The notes beneath the pieces are model-generated. The model was not told the origin of the DNA and made no database searches. It worked only from the letters and a program-made list of their open reading frames with translations. From Comamonas testosteroni (GTDB taxonomy: Bacteria > Pseudomonadota > Gammaproteobacteria > Burkholderiales > Burkholderiaceae_C), in NCBI RefSeq assembly GCF_000761245.1, contig NZ_AWOR01000110.1, forward strand, positions 145,786-209,785: a DNA stretch of 64,000 nt, given 5' to 3'. Shown piece after piece: positions 31,088 through 39,901 of the stretch (position 1 is its first letter; each line of letters opens with the position of its first letter). Both the position numbers and the translations under genes were made by a program.

Positions 31088-31939
31088 ATGGAACTCAAGA
31101 ACGCCCACGCCTGCTTTGGTGGCGCTCAGCGCTATTACGAACACCATAGTTCCGAGATCGGCCTGGCCATGAAGTTCTCGGTCTATCTGCCGCCCAAGGC
31201 CGTGATGGGCGAGAAGGTGCCGGCCCTGCTCTATCTGGCCGGCCTGACCTGTACCGAAGAAACCTTCATGATCAAGGCCGGAGCCCAGCGCCTGGCCTCC
31301 GAACTCAATATCGCACTGATCTGCCCCGATACCAGCCCGCGCGGCGCAGGCCTGGCGGGCGAGGCCGACAGTTGGGACTTTGGCGTGGGCGCCGGTTTTT
31401 ACCTGGACGCGACCACCAGGCCCTGGGCGCTGCACTGGCGCATGGAAAGCTACATCCTCAACGACCTGCTGCCCCTGATCGGCAGCAAGCTGCCCGTGGA
31501 CTTGCAGCGTCTGGGCATCTTCGGCCACAGCATGGGCGGCCACGGCGCGCTGACCCTGGCGCTGCGCCACCCCGGCCGGTTCAAGTCGGTCTCGGCCTTT
31601 GCACCGATTGCCAACCCCATCAACTGCCCCTGGGGCCACAAGGCGTTCGGCGGCTATCTGGGCGACGACAAGGCCGAATGGGCCAGGCATGACGCCAGCG
31701 AGCTGATGAGCGCGCAAGCTTCTGCCCCCTTCCCCGCAGGCATCCTCATCGACCAGGGCCTGGCCGACAAGTTCCTGATCGAAAAGCAATTGCTGCCCGA
31801 GGCCTTCGAAGCCGCCTGCGCCCAGGCCGCCCAGCCGCTCAAGCTGCGCCGGCATGCGGGCTACGACCATGGCTACTATTTCATCCAGAGCTTTGTCGAC
31901 GACCACCTGCGCCATCATGCGCAGCAACTGGGCGCCTGA
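31088..31939 (+). CDS. fghA: S-formylglutathione hydrolase
   Basis: A 283-residue cytosolic alpha/beta hydrolase that splits S-formylglutathione to formate and glutathione, the second step after frmA. The nucleophile elbow is GHSMGGHGA. The family phrase LYLAGLTCTEETFMIKAGAQR lies near residue 55, and the catalytic Asp and His are in IDQGLADKFL and HAGYDHGYYFIQSF. TAGGAG precedes the start. It is co-directional with frmA, though the gap contains structured sequence that may uncouple their expression. Confidence 0.96.
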   Translation: MELKNAHACFGGAQRYYEHHSSEIGLAMKFSVYLPPKAVMGEKVPALLYLAGLTCTEETFMIKAGAQRLASELNIALICPDTSPRGAGLAGEADSWDFGVGAGFYLDATTRPWALHWRMESYILNDLLPLIGSKLPVDLQRLGIFGHSMGGHGALTLALRHPGRFKSVSAFAPIANPINCPWGHKAFGGYLGDDKAEWARHDASELMSAQASAPFPAGILIDQGLADKFLIEKQLLPEAFEAACAQAAQPLKLRRHAGYDHGYYFIQSFVDDHLRHHAQQLGA

Positions 31940-32002
31940 TTCTTTGGAACGGGTTCGCGCGGCCGAGACTGCCCGGCCATAGCTGTCACCCCACACCGGC
32001 AA

Positions 32003-32022
32003 AAGCCGCCTGACGGCGGTTT
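32003..32022. terminator. Short terminator hairpin between fghA and the VF530-like gene
   Basis: AAGCCGCC pairs with GGCGGTTT (one G-T pair) around TGAC, with T residues on both outer sides in the respective strands. It lies between convergent genes. Confidence 0.6.
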
Positions 32023-32047
32023 CTCCTTGATGCGGCCCGGCGCCCGA

Positions 32048-32323
32048 TCAGTCCTCGGAGCGCTCCGATCTTCTCGCGTGCCGCTGCTGCTCGCGCTCAT
32101 CGGCACGCTGGGTCTGTACATACAGCTGCTCCACCTGTTCGCGCGCCCAGGGCGTCTTGCGCAGAAACTTCAGGCTCGAGGAGATGCTGGGATCCAGATT
32201 GAAGCAGCGCACGGGCACGCGGCGCCCCAGTTCGCGCCAGCCGTAGTAATCCACCAGATCGGTAACGATGCGCTCAAGCGTCAGCCCATGCAGCGGGTTG
32301 CGCGGTTGTTCTTGGGAAGTCAT
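32048..32323 (-). CDS. VF530 family small DNA-binding protein
   Basis: A 91-residue cytosolic protein. It contains NPLHGLTLERIVTDLVDYYGWRELGRRVPVRCFNLDPSISSSLKFLRKTPWAREQVEQLY, which is almost the entire VF530 domain, a small helical fold described as DNA-binding in Vibrio. The C-terminal tail is strongly charged (EREQQRHARRSERSED). The start at 32323 (MTSQEQ) matches the domain boundary. The biological role of the family is not established. It stands alone and converges with fghA. Confidence 0.85.
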   Translation of the reverse strand: MTSQEQPRNPLHGLTLERIVTDLVDYYGWRELGRRVPVRCFNLDPSISSSLKFLRKTPWAREQVEQLYVQTQRADEREQQRHARRSERSED

Positions 32324-32575
32324 CAGCGCATTGTCGGGGAATCGCTGCACAAGCGTCTGCTCCGGGGGCAAGCGCCAGGCTGCACAGGCCACAGTGCCCC
32401 TCTCCTGCCCAGCCGGGGACATATCAAGTGCGCCACGCCAATGACATGGATTTGGCTTTCCTGCGCAGCGACAAGAGATCACACTTTTGACAACCGGCCT
32501 GAGCGGCGGCCAGCCGCAGCGGGCGCGAACGCAGTTTCGCCTCAATGGCCGTGACGAGGCGTGAAGGAGCATCGG

Positions 32576-32932
32576 ATGTCCAACCAACAGCAAGTCCCCG
32601 AAACCCGGGGGGTGGCAGTGCAAATGCTGGCCACGCTCGACCTCGGCCCCGAGATCGAAGGCATGGCGGGACGCCAGCTTCGCATGCGTCTGGTGACCAT
32701 GGCGCCAGGCGGCGTGTTCGGCCCGGTTCACGACCACAGGGACAGACCCGGCATGGTCTATATCCTCGAAGGATGCATCACCGACCATAGAGATGGCGTG
32801 GCCACCGACTATGGCCCGGGCGTGGGCTGGCCCGAAGACAGAAACACCACGCACTGGCTGGAAAACCGTTGCACCGTGACGGCGGTGGAAATATCGGTAG
32901 ACATCATCAGGCTGCAGCCAGGGGCGAACTAG
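32576..32932 (+). CDS. Cupin-domain protein
   Basis: A 118-residue single-domain cupin. The metal-binding motif 1 is seen as PVHDHRDRPGMVYILEG (the usual G-x5-HxH-x3,4-E-x6-G), and motif 2 is present in part around GPGVGWPEDRNTTHWLEN with the terminal histidine. A GAAGGAG ribosome binding site selects the ATG at 32576 over the upstream GTG. Such small cupins bind a metal and a small ligand; the function cannot be inferred from the neighbours, which are a convergent monooxygenase-type gene and the divergent VF530 gene. Confidence 0.85.
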   Translation: MSNQQQVPETRGVAVQMLATLDLGPEIEGMAGRQLRMRLVTMAPGGVFGPVHDHRDRPGMVYILEGCITDHRDGVATDYGPGVGWPEDRNTTHWLENRCTVTAVEISVDIIRLQPGAN

Positions 32933-32974
32933 GCGCTTCACGCCGGCGGCTGGCACCGCCTTGCTGCAGCCAGC

Positions 32975-33274
32975 TCAGGTGGCGCGTGGCGCCTGCACCT
33001 CGTAGAGCTTCAGATCCCGCTGCCCGATGCCCAAAGCCGGCCAGGCGGCACGCCAGGCCTGGATATGCGCGGATGCGAAATGTGCATCCAGCGCCGCCTG
33101 ATCCGCCCACAGCTCCTTCACATGGATCAGCCCCGGCACCAGCACATCCTCGGCATATCCGTACTCGAGACAGCCGGGCTCCGCACGCGAGGCGTCCACC
33201 ATGGCACGCATGGCGGGCCGGGCAAGGGCCAGATTCTCGGATGGCAAACGCACCGTACCCACGATCAACAGCAT
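32975..33274 (-). CDS. Antibiotic biosynthesis monooxygenase (ABM) domain protein
   Basis: A 99-residue ferredoxin-like-fold protein of the ABM/YgiN group. Typical pieces are IVGTVRLPSENLALARPAMRAMVDASRAEPGCLEYGYAED, then VKELWADQAALDAHFASAHIQAW. Members act as cofactor-free monooxygenases on quinols or as haem-related proteins; activity is not predictable. It lies downstream of mobA on the same strand but is separated from it by mobA's terminator, so it is probably a separate transcript. Confidence 0.85.
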   Translation of the reverse strand: MLLIVGTVRLPSENLALARPAMRAMVDASRAEPGCLEYGYAEDVLVPGLIHVKELWADQAALDAHFASAHIQAWRAAWPALGIGQRDLKLYEVQAPRAT

Positions 33275-33340
33275 GTCTTCTCCCCTTCAGCACAGGCAAA
33301 CATCGTAGCAAGCAGCGCACACTCACCCTGCCCCGGACGC

Positions 33341-33366
33341 AAAAAAGGGAGGGCCATGCCCTCCCT
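33341..33366 (-). terminator. Rho-independent terminator of mobA
   Basis: AGGGAGGGC pairs with GCCCTCCCT around CAT. A run of six A residues on the plus strand gives the T tail on the minus strand. Confidence 0.9.
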
Positions 33367-33417
33367 GAAACACCTTCCAGGCGTTGATGCTGCTCAGCAG
33401 CCCTGGGTCACAGACTC

Positions 33418-35337
33418 TCAGGCCCGCATGAAAGACTCGAAATAGGCACTCAGTGCAGCGTGGTCGCCCAAGGGCAGCACCTGGGCCACATACTGGTCGG
33501 GACGCACCACCACCAGAGCGCCCCGCTGGCGGTCGATGCCGCGCAACTCGAAGATGTCCTGGCCGGCATTCTTCAGATCGGGGCTGAACACCTTTTCATA
33601 GTCGATCATTCCCAACTGGCCCTTGGGAGGCAGCAGCAAGGCGGGCAGCGTCTCCAGCGCCACCTCGGTATAGGCCTGCGGGAAGATGGCACGCAGATCG
33701 AAGATGCTGTCGATATCCTGGCCGGCCGGCGTGAAGCGGCGCAGCGGCGATGCCGCGTCGCCCTCCAGGAAGCGACACAGCGCCAGCAGGCCGGATTCGG
33801 GCTGCGCCAGGTCGTTCTGGCCTGCAAACGCATACAGGCGCCAGCGGCCATCGGCCTTGCCGCAGTGGCCCAGCTGCACGGGCTTGGCGTCCGAAACGCG
33901 CACCACCGGCGCGGAATGGAAGCGCATGCCCACCGTGAAGCCGCTGGCCAGTGCCTGATGCGAGGCCTGCCCCGTCAGCAGCGAGGGAGCATAGTGCGTG
34001 CCCACGCCGGCCGTGAAGCGGCCGTGCTGCTCGAAGTACTTCTGGAACTCCTTGGGGTCCACGCCGCCCTGGCCGCCTTCCCTGGCCGGGTCGCTGAACA
34101 TCTTGGCCCATTCGCGGTCAAAGTCGATCAGTTGCTGGGCCACGACCTGGCGCTCGGAGGAATAGGTGTGCAGCAGCTCGGGCGCACATTGCTTGCGCAG
34201 CACGGCGGCCAGCTTCCAGCCCAGGTTGAAGCTGTCCTGCATGGAGAAATTCATGCCCTGGCCGGCCTTGGGGCTGTGGGTGTGACAGGCATCGCCGGCG
34301 ATGAAGACGCGCGGCAAGGGAGAGTCCGGGGTGGCCACGGCATCAGCCACATCGTCATATTTGGCGCAGATGCGCTGGCCGATCTCGTACACCGACCACC
34401 AGGGCACATTCTTGACTTCGAGCTTGTAGGGATGGAGCACGCGCTGGGCGGTTGCTATCAGCTGCTCCACCGTGATGTTGCGGCTGGCCACGCGTTCGTC
34501 GGCATCGAGCTTGTCCATCTCCACATAAAAGCGCACCAGGTGACCGCCTTCGCGCGGGATGATGAGCACATTGCCCTGCTCGGACTGAATGGCCACCTTG
34601 TAGCGCACATCGGGGAAGTCCGTCACGGCCAGCACATCCATCACGCCCCAGGCCTGATTGGCCGAATCGCCGACCAGCTGGCGGCCGATGGCCCGGCGCA
34701 CATTGCTGCGCGCGCCGTCGCAGCCCACCACATAGCGGGCCTGCACGGTTTCGATCTGACCGGCATGGGCGCCGTCGCAGCGCTCCAGCGTCACGGTGAC
34801 CGGATAGTCCGCTGCGCCGCGGTCGACCTTCACATCCAGCACGCGGCGAGCGTAGTGCGGCTGCAGACGGCTGGGCGAGTTGCGCATGCGCTCCAGATAG
34901 TGGTCGTGCACGCGAGCCTGGTTCAGGATGACGTGGGGAAACTCGGACAGACCGTCTTCCGTGTCCTGCACCCGGCCATGGCGGGCGATGCGGCCGGGCT
35001 GGCCGGGGTCGGGCTTCCAGAAAGTGACGTCGTTGATCCAGCAAGCCTCCTTGAGTATGGAGTCGGCGAACTCGAAGGCCTCGAACATTTCCATGGTGCG
35101 GCAGGCAATGCCGTCGGCCTGGCCCAGCTCCATCGGACCTTCCTTTTGTTCCACGATGCAGGTGCGGATATCGGGGAAGGCCGCCAGCTGCGCGGCCAGC
35201 GTCAAGCCGGCAGGGCCGCAGCCCACGATCAGCACATCAACCTGCGAGGGAACGGCCTCGGTATGGGCATGAGCCAGCGGCGAAGCTGGAGCGATCAAGG
35301 GGTTGCCAGGACGAAAACCGTTCAAATGAAACTGCAT
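33418..35337 (-). CDS. mobA: 3-hydroxybenzoate 4-hydroxylase (FAD monooxygenase)
   Basis: A 639-residue flavoprotein that converts 3-hydroxybenzoate to protocatechuate with NADPH and oxygen. The length equals that of the structurally known Comamonas testosteroni MobA. The FAD fold begins VDVLIVGCGPAGLTLAAQLA (residues about 33-52). The DG motif is YVVGCDGARSNVRRAIG and the second FAD motif is RVFIAGDACHTHSPKAGQGMN. The C-terminal thioredoxin-like domain of the phenol hydroxylase group follows (LFDLRAIFPQ to VVVRPDQYVAQVLPL). MQFHLN is the start. It is divergent from a MarR regulator, as in the described mobR-mobA pair. Confidence 0.92.
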   Translation of the reverse strand: MQFHLNGFRPGNPLIAPASPLAHAHTEAVPSQVDVLIVGCGPAGLTLAAQLAAFPDIRTCIVEQKEGPMELGQADGIACRTMEMFEAFEFADSILKEACWINDVTFWKPDPGQPGRIARHGRVQDTEDGLSEFPHVILNQARVHDHYLERMRNSPSRLQPHYARRVLDVKVDRGAADYPVTVTLERCDGAHAGQIETVQARYVVGCDGARSNVRRAIGRQLVGDSANQAWGVMDVLAVTDFPDVRYKVAIQSEQGNVLIIPREGGHLVRFYVEMDKLDADERVASRNITVEQLIATAQRVLHPYKLEVKNVPWWSVYEIGQRICAKYDDVADAVATPDSPLPRVFIAGDACHTHSPKAGQGMNFSMQDSFNLGWKLAAVLRKQCAPELLHTYSSERQVVAQQLIDFDREWAKMFSDPAREGGQGGVDPKEFQKYFEQHGRFTAGVGTHYAPSLLTGQASHQALASGFTVGMRFHSAPVVRVSDAKPVQLGHCGKADGRWRLYAFAGQNDLAQPESGLLALCRFLEGDAASPLRRFTPAGQDIDSIFDLRAIFPQAYTEVALETLPALLLPPKGQLGMIDYEKVFSPDLKNAGQDIFELRGIDRQRGALVVVRPDQYVAQVLPLGDHAALSAYFESFMRA

Positions 35338-35385
35338 GGAGGCCTCAAGTTCTTCAAGTGCACAAACGCCAGTGTCTGCACAATC

Positions 35386-35412
35386 AGTATGCACACATAT
35401 AGTATGTACACA
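35386..35412. promoter_or_regulatory. Direct repeat in the mobA-mobR intergenic region (candidate MobR site)
   Basis: AGTATGCACACA (35386-35397) and AGTATGTACACA (35401-35412) are direct repeats 15 bases apart. A palindrome ATGCATGCAT follows at 35419-35428. The region lies 50-75 bases upstream of mobA and 60-90 upstream of mobR. MobR is known to repress mobA until 3-hydroxybenzoate binds; which of these elements it contacts here is inference. Confidence 0.45.
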
Positions 35413-35473
35413 CACCAAATGCATGCATCGTATTATCCGAACCTTGAAATGCCAACCCCACCTAGGGAAAACC

Positions 35474-35992
35474 ATGATTAACTCTGCACTGCCAAACGCT
35501 GCCTCAGACAGCGCCAGCAGCCCCTCCTTGTTTCCACGCCTGGAGGTCGAGACCTTTCCCGGCCACGGCATACGCCGCCTGCAGCAAGTGGCAGTGGCCG
35601 TGTTCAGCCAGGCCACGGAAGCCTGGGGCGTGACGCCGCTGCAATTTGCCGTGCTGCAAAAACTGGTGCATCTGCCGGGCATCGACCAGCGCACGCTGAG
35701 CATGGAAGTGGGCTTTGACAAATCCACCATCGGCGGCGTGATCGACCGCCTGGAAGCACGTGGCCTGCTGCAGCGCCAGCACACCGCCAAGGATCGCCGC
35801 GTGCGTCTGCTGTCCCTGACACCCGAGGGCCAGGCCCTGCTGGCCGACGCCGGCCCGTCCGTGCTGCAAGCCCAGCAGCAGATGCTGGAGCCGCTGAGCG
35901 AGAGCGAACGCGAGCTCTTCACACAGTTGATGCGCAAGGTCATCGAGCATCACGAGCAGCTCGATCCCGTGGCGCAAACGCCCGCGGGCTGA
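35474..35992 (+). CDS. mobR: MarR-family regulator of 3-hydroxybenzoate metabolism
   Basis: A 172-residue winged-helix protein. The central MarR domain reads WGVTPLQFAVLQKLVHLPGIDQRTLSMEVGFDKSTIGGVIDRLEARGLLQRQHTAKDRRVRLLSLTPEGQALL, with the DRR wing. The C-terminal helices provide dimerisation. It is divergent from mobA; the published C. testosteroni MobR is a MarR protein that responds to 3-hydroxybenzoate and controls mobA, so both position and family agree. The ATG at 35474 starts MINSALP. Confidence 0.88.
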   Translation: MINSALPNAASDSASSPSLFPRLEVETFPGHGIRRLQQVAVAVFSQATEAWGVTPLQFAVLQKLVHLPGIDQRTLSMEVGFDKSTIGGVIDRLEARGLLQRQHTAKDRRVRLLSLTPEGQALLADAGPSVLQAQQQMLEPLSESERELFTQLMRKVIEHHEQLDPVAQTPAG

Positions 35993-36004
35993 GCCCCAAT
36001 CGCA

Positions 36005-36037
36005 CAAAAAAGCCCCGGGCCATCAGGCCTGGGGCTT
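36005..36037 (-). terminator. Rho-independent terminator of phnX
   Basis: AAGCCCCGGGCC pairs with GGCCTGGGGCTT (one G-T pair) around ATCA. A six-A run on the plus strand gives the T tail for minus-strand transcription. Confidence 0.88.
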
Positions 36038-36089
36038 GGCTGTTCGGTGCCGGGCTCGCAACCGGGCATGCGAGCTCCCGAACCGCGTC

Positions 36090-36953
36090 CTAGAACGGCA
36101 TTTTTCCGGCACGCATCTCGGAGGCGATCTGCACCAGCACGGCCGGCAGATCGGCCACGCTGCGCACCACATAGTGGGCTCCGGCCTTTTTGAGCTTGGC
36201 TTCGGCTGCAGCGACACGGGCCTCGACCTCTTGCTCGGGTGCCCTGGCAAATTCCTGCACGCTATAGCCGACCTCGTTGCCCGACAGGCTCAGGCCCACC
36301 GTCCACATGCCTGCGCGCAGACCTTCCTCGATGCCGGGCACGGTGTCGTCCACCTTCACGCAGGCACGCACATCGCCAATGCCCAGCGCCAGCACATTGG
36401 CCAGTGCCATGAAGGGGCCGGGGCGACCGCCGGCTTCGAGCTCGTCGCCGGCCACCACATAGTCGGGCTTGAGACCTGCGCCTTCGGCCTGCGGCAGCAA
36501 CTGGTTGAGCACCTCGCGCGGATAGCCCGAGCAGGAGCCGACCTTCAGGCCCTGGGCGCGCAGCCATTGCAGCGTCTGCACAGCGCCTTCGATGGGGGCA
36601 GAGAACTCGCCCACCTTGGCAATCTGCAAAGGCATGAAGCGCGCGTAGATGGCATCCACATCCTCGTTGGTCGGTGCACGGCCAAAAGCGGTCTGCCACT
36701 GCGCAGCAATGCTTTCATCCTGCAGCAGCTGATGGATATGGTCCCATTTGGACAGGCCCATGGGGCCGCGTGCCTGGGCCAGGGTGATGCTGATGCCGAA
36801 GCTGGCAAAGGCTTCGACAAAAATCTGCGTGGGTGCGAGCGAGCCAAAGTCCACCAGCGTGCCGGCCCAGTCGAAGATGACGGCTTGCAGCGGTGACAGA
36901 TCGGCAGAGGGTTGTGACAGGGCCTGGGTTTCAGCTTGAGCGATGGAGTTCAT
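36090..36953 (-). CDS. phnX: Phosphonoacetaldehyde hydrolase (phosphonatase)
   Basis: A 287-residue HAD-superfamily enzyme that cleaves the C-P bond of phosphonoacetaldehyde to acetaldehyde and phosphate. The HAD nucleophile motif is VIFDWAGTLVD with D28. The Schiff-base lysine that distinguishes PhnX is K69 in GPMGLSKWDHI. Later HAD motifs are GSCSGYPREV and CVKVDDTVPGIEEG. It is the last gene of the minus-strand phn group, 58 bases after an iron-dependent alcohol dehydrogenase and ahead of a good terminator. The aminotransferase phnW that usually makes its substrate is not in the window. Confidence 0.95.
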   Translation of the reverse strand: MNSIAQAETQALSQPSADLSPLQAVIFDWAGTLVDFGSLAPTQIFVEAFASFGISITLAQARGPMGLSKWDHIHQLLQDESIAAQWQTAFGRAPTNEDVDAIYARFMPLQIAKVGEFSAPIEGAVQTLQWLRAQGLKVGSCSGYPREVLNQLLPQAEGAGLKPDYVVAGDELEAGGRPGPFMALANVLALGIGDVRACVKVDDTVPGIEEGLRAGMWTVGLSLSGNEVGYSVQEFARAPEQEVEARVAAAEAKLKKAGAHYVVRSVADLPAVLVQIASEMRAGKMPF

Positions 36954-37011
36954 GGTTTTCAGTGGAGGCTTGAACAGGATGGAAAGCGAAAAGGTGTAGA
37001 CCTTCCGGTAC

Positions 37012-38100
37012 TCAGCTCAGAGAGCGAATGAAGTTGCGCCCGCGCGGTCCGCTGGCGGCTTTTTGCACCATGGCGCTCCAGGCCCGGGGCTGCACGCCAT
37101 AGTGGGCCGGATCGGTGGCAACGCCAAGCCCTTGCAGAACGCTGCGCAGACGTTCGATGGCTGTGGCTGGCGTGCTGGCATCGAAGATGGAGAGCAAGGC
37201 CGCATCTGCCGCAGCGTCTGCGCCCAGCGCCATCTCCAGCACCAGGGGCAGACTGAACGAGCAGGCCAGGCCGTGCGGCACGCCATGCTGCAGCGTGATG
37301 TCGTAGGACAGCGAATGCGCCAGAGCAGTCTTGGTGTTGGAAAAAGCCAGGCCGGCCATCAGCGCTGCCTCGGCCATCTCGCTGCGCAGCTGTGGGTTAT
37401 CCAGATCCTGCATCAGCGCGGGCAGCGTGGCCAGGGTGCGGCGGGCCGACTGCACGGCCAGCGCCATGGACACCGGGTTGCGGTTCACATTCCAGATGGA
37501 TTCCAGCGCATGCGACAACGCATCCAGCCCCGAGGCCAGGGTGGCGCCTGCCGGCAGGCTGGTCATCAGCTCGGCATCGATCACCGCCGCCTCGGGCCAG
37601 GTGCAGGACTGGTGCAGCGAATATTTCTGGCCGGCGGCCTGATCCCAGATCGTGGCCCAGGGCGTGACTTCACTGCCTGTTCCGGCCGTGGTGGGGATGG
37701 CGATCAAGGCCTTGTGCCCTCCCAGCCCCAACTGGCCGCCCTGCTTGAGCAGCGCCAGCAGATCGGCAAACCGGCCAGCTGGCGTGTGGCAGATCAAGGC
37801 CTTGGCTGAGTCGATGGCGCTGCCGCCGCCCAGGGCCACGATCACGGGCACCTCGGCATGGTCACGCTGCACCTGCTCGTACAGCGGCGCCAGCCACTGC
37901 ACATCGGGGTTGGGAGCAATGCTGTCGATCACGCCGCGCAGTTGCGCTCCCAGCAGCTGGCGCATGCGCTGCACCAAGCCCAGGCTTTCGGCCTCGGGGA
38001 AGGTGACCAGCAGGCAGCTGCGCCCGGCCAGCAGGGCCGGCAACTGATCGAGACTGTTGCGACCCACGCTGATGTGTACGGGGTTGTGATAGGTCCACAC
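37012..38100 (-). CDS. Iron-containing alcohol dehydrogenase, probable phosphonoacetaldehyde reductase / hydroxyethylphosphonate dehydrogenase
   Basis: A 362-residue group III (iron-dependent) alcohol dehydrogenase. GGGSAIDSAKAL binds the dinucleotide, IPTTAGTGSEVTPWATI is the family signature, and GLDALSHALES together with HGVPHGLACSF carries the metal-binding histidines. It lies between the phnDCE transporter and phnX, so its substrate is almost certainly a phosphonate: either reduction of phosphonoacetaldehyde or, in the catabolic direction, oxidation of 2-hydroxyethylphosphonate to phosphonoacetaldehyde for PhnX. The direction is inference. Confidence 0.85.
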   Translation of the reverse strand: MWTYHNPVHISVGRNSLDQLPALLAGRSCLLVTFPEAESLGLVQRMRQLLGAQLRGVIDSIAPNPDVQWLAPLYEQVQRDHAEVPVIVALGGGSAIDSAKALICHTPAGRFADLLALLKQGGQLGLGGHKALIAIPTTAGTGSEVTPWATIWDQAAGQKYSLHQSCTWPEAAVIDAELMTSLPAGATLASGLDALSHALESIWNVNRNPVSMALAVQSARRTLATLPALMQDLDNPQLRSEMAEAALMAGLAFSNTKTALAHSLSYDITLQHGVPHGLACSFSLPLVLEMALGADAAADAALLSIFDASTPATAIERLRSVLQGLGVATDPAHYGVQPRAWSAMVQKAASGPRGRNFIRSLS

Positions 38101-38130
38101 GGGAAGTCCCTTTGAGGTTTTTTGAGCGAA

Positions 38131-38180
38131 ATCAGCCCTTAACGCTTATGCAAAAAGCGCCAACAGCTCATATTTTTGAT
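38131..38180 (-). repeat. Short member of the dispersed intergenic repeat family
   Basis: Read on the minus strand, AAATCA...AGCTGT...GCGCTT...CATAAGCG aligns with the element at 50815-50862 (AGCTGT, CGCTT, CATAAGCG identical). It lies between phnE and the alcohol dehydrogenase gene, and its CGCTT/AAGCG halves can form a hairpin. Confidence 0.5.
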
Positions 38181-38219
38181 TTTTCAAGGACTGCGGCGCA
38201 CGTCGGCACCGCAGCGAAA

Positions 38220-39059
38220 TCAGTGGCGAGCGCCCTGCTGTATGCGGCTGCGCAGCCAGTTGGATGCCATGTCGGCGGCAATCACCATCACCGTGATGAC
38301 GATGATGCAGGTCGCGGTCTCCTGGTAGCGGAACAGCTTGAGGCTGCTGACCAGCTCGAAGCCCAGACCGCCCGCGCCCACCATGCCCAGCACGGTGGCC
38401 GAACGCAGATTGACTTCAAAGCGGTAGAGCACCACGGCAATCCAGGCGGTGATGACCTGGGGCACCACGCCGAAGGCGATGATCTGCAGCTGGCTGGCAC
38501 CGGCGCTGCGCAGGGCCTGCAGCGGCCCGTCGTCGATCTCCTCGATGGCTTCGGCAAAGAACTTGGCCAGCATGCCCATTCCATGCAGGGCCAGGGCCAG
38601 CACGCCGGGGAAAGGGCCCAGGCCCACGGCCGAGACAAACACCAGCGCCAGAATCAGCTCGTTGATGCTGCGGATCACATTGAGAAACTGGCGCGTGATG
38701 CGACGCAGCCAATGCCAGCCGTGCAGATTGCCGGCCGCGACAAAGGACAGCGGAAGCGCCAGAATCACGCTGAGCAAAGTACCCCAGATGGCGATCTGTA
38801 TCGTCTCCAGCGCCGGTGCCCACAGGCGCGGCAGCATGCTCCAGTCGGGCGGCACCGAACGCGAAAGAAAGTCGCCAATCTGCGGCATGCCGCCCGCCAG
38901 CTCGCTCCAGCTCATCTGCGCGCCTGCTGCGCTCCATTGCAGCACCCAGGCGATGACCAGGGCCAGCGCGGCATAGCCCAGCCAGCCGCTCTTGCCTTGC
39001 GGGCGTGCGGCCGTCCATTGCCAGCGGTCTGGCGTGTGCTTCAAACTGTGGCTGCTCAT
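38220..39059 (-). CDS. phnE: Phosphonate ABC transporter permease
   Basis: A 279-residue inner-membrane permease. It has about six membrane helices, and the cytoplasmic coupling loop EAIEEIDDGPLQALRSAGASQLQIIAFGVVPQV matches the EAA motif of phosphonate permeases. It works with PhnC (ATPase) and PhnD (binding protein) to import phosphonates or phosphate-like compounds. The stop-start overlap with phnC is four bases, so the two are translationally coupled. Confidence 0.95.
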   Translation of the reverse strand: MSSHSLKHTPDRWQWTAARPQGKSGWLGYAALALVIAWVLQWSAAGAQMSWSELAGGMPQIGDFLSRSVPPDWSMLPRLWAPALETIQIAIWGTLLSVILALPLSFVAAGNLHGWHWLRRITRQFLNVIRSINELILALVFVSAVGLGPFPGVLALALHGMGMLAKFFAEAIEEIDDGPLQALRSAGASQLQIIAFGVVPQVITAWIAVVLYRFEVNLRSATVLGMVGAGGLGFELVSSLKLFRYQETATCIIVITVMVIAADMASNWLRSRIQQGARH

Positions 39060-39901
39060 TGCATACCTCCTGCGGCTGCGGCTGGCGACATCACCCCTGG
39101 CAGCCAGTTGCCGGCTGCGGTGCTGCTGACATGCAGCGCGCTGCCCTGCTCTGCCGCATGTCCGGCGGGCTGAGGCTCGCCGCTGTAGATGGCGTTGAGC
39201 GCGGCCTCGTCCAGCATCGCCGGCGCGCCGTCGAACACCATGCGCCCCTGAGACAGGCCGACGATGCGATCGCCAAACTCCCGCGCGTAATCGACCTGGT
39301 GCAGATTGCAGACCACGGCAATGCCCAGCTCGCGCGTGGCATCGCGCAGATACTGCAGCACGCTGCGCGCGGTCTTGGGATCCAGGCTGGCCACGGGCTC
39401 GTCGGCCAGAATTACCTGCGGCTGCTGCGCCAGGGCACGGGCAATGCCCACGCGCTGCATCTGCCCGCCCGAGAGTGCCTCGGTGCGCTCATCGGCCTTG
39501 TGGGCCAGTCCCACGCGCTGCAGGCAGGCGTCGGCCAGTGCGATATCGCTTTGCTTGAACAGCTGCAGCACCGAGGCCAGCGTGCCGACCTGACCCAGCC
39601 GCCCCGTGAGCACGTTCTTGCGCACCGACAGGCGCGGCACCAGATTGTGGTGCTGGAAGACCATGGCCACATGGCGGGCCAGCTCGCGGCGCGAGTGCCT
39701 ACGCATCAGGTCGATGCCGCCCACCTGCAGCTGGCCGCTGTCGGGCTGGTTCAGCCCGTTCATGCAGCGCAGCAAGGTGGACTTTCCCGCCCCCGACAGG
39801 CCCAGCATGACGACGAACTCGCCGGCCTTCACATCCATGTCTATGCCATGCAGCACATGGTTGCTGCCATAGCTTTTGCGCAGATTGCGGATGCTGATCA
39901 T
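39056..39901 (-). CDS. phnC: Phosphonate ABC transporter ATP-binding protein
   Basis: A 281-residue ATPase. Walker A is GLSGAGKST near residue 34, the Q loop is MVFQHHNLV, the ABC signature is LSGGQMQRVGIARAL, Walker B is VILADEPVASLDP, and the H loop is VVCNLHQ. PhnC-type specificity is suggested by LSVRKNVLTGRLG. It overlaps phnD and phnE by four bases each, forming a tight phnDCE unit. The C-terminal extension after residue 240 (Ala/Pro-rich) is slightly longer than usual. Confidence 0.95.
   Translation of the reverse strand: MISIRNLRKSYGSNHVLHGIDMDVKAGEFVVMLGLSGAGKSTLLRCMNGLNQPDSGQLQVGGIDLMRRHSRRELARHVAMVFQHHNLVPRLSVRKNVLTGRLGQVGTLASVLQLFKQSDIALADACLQRVGLAHKADERTEALSGGQMQRVGIARALAQQPQVILADEPVASLDPKTARSVLQYLRDATRELGIAVVCNLHQVDYAREFGDRIVGLSQGRMVFDGAPAMLDEAALNAIYSGEPQPAGHAAEQGSALHVSSTAAGNWLPGVMSPAAAAGGMQ

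Noticed and set aside
33460..35481. Long open frame on the plus strand across mobA
   Set aside because: mobA is certain from its FAD motifs and exact length; the opposite frame is a shadow.
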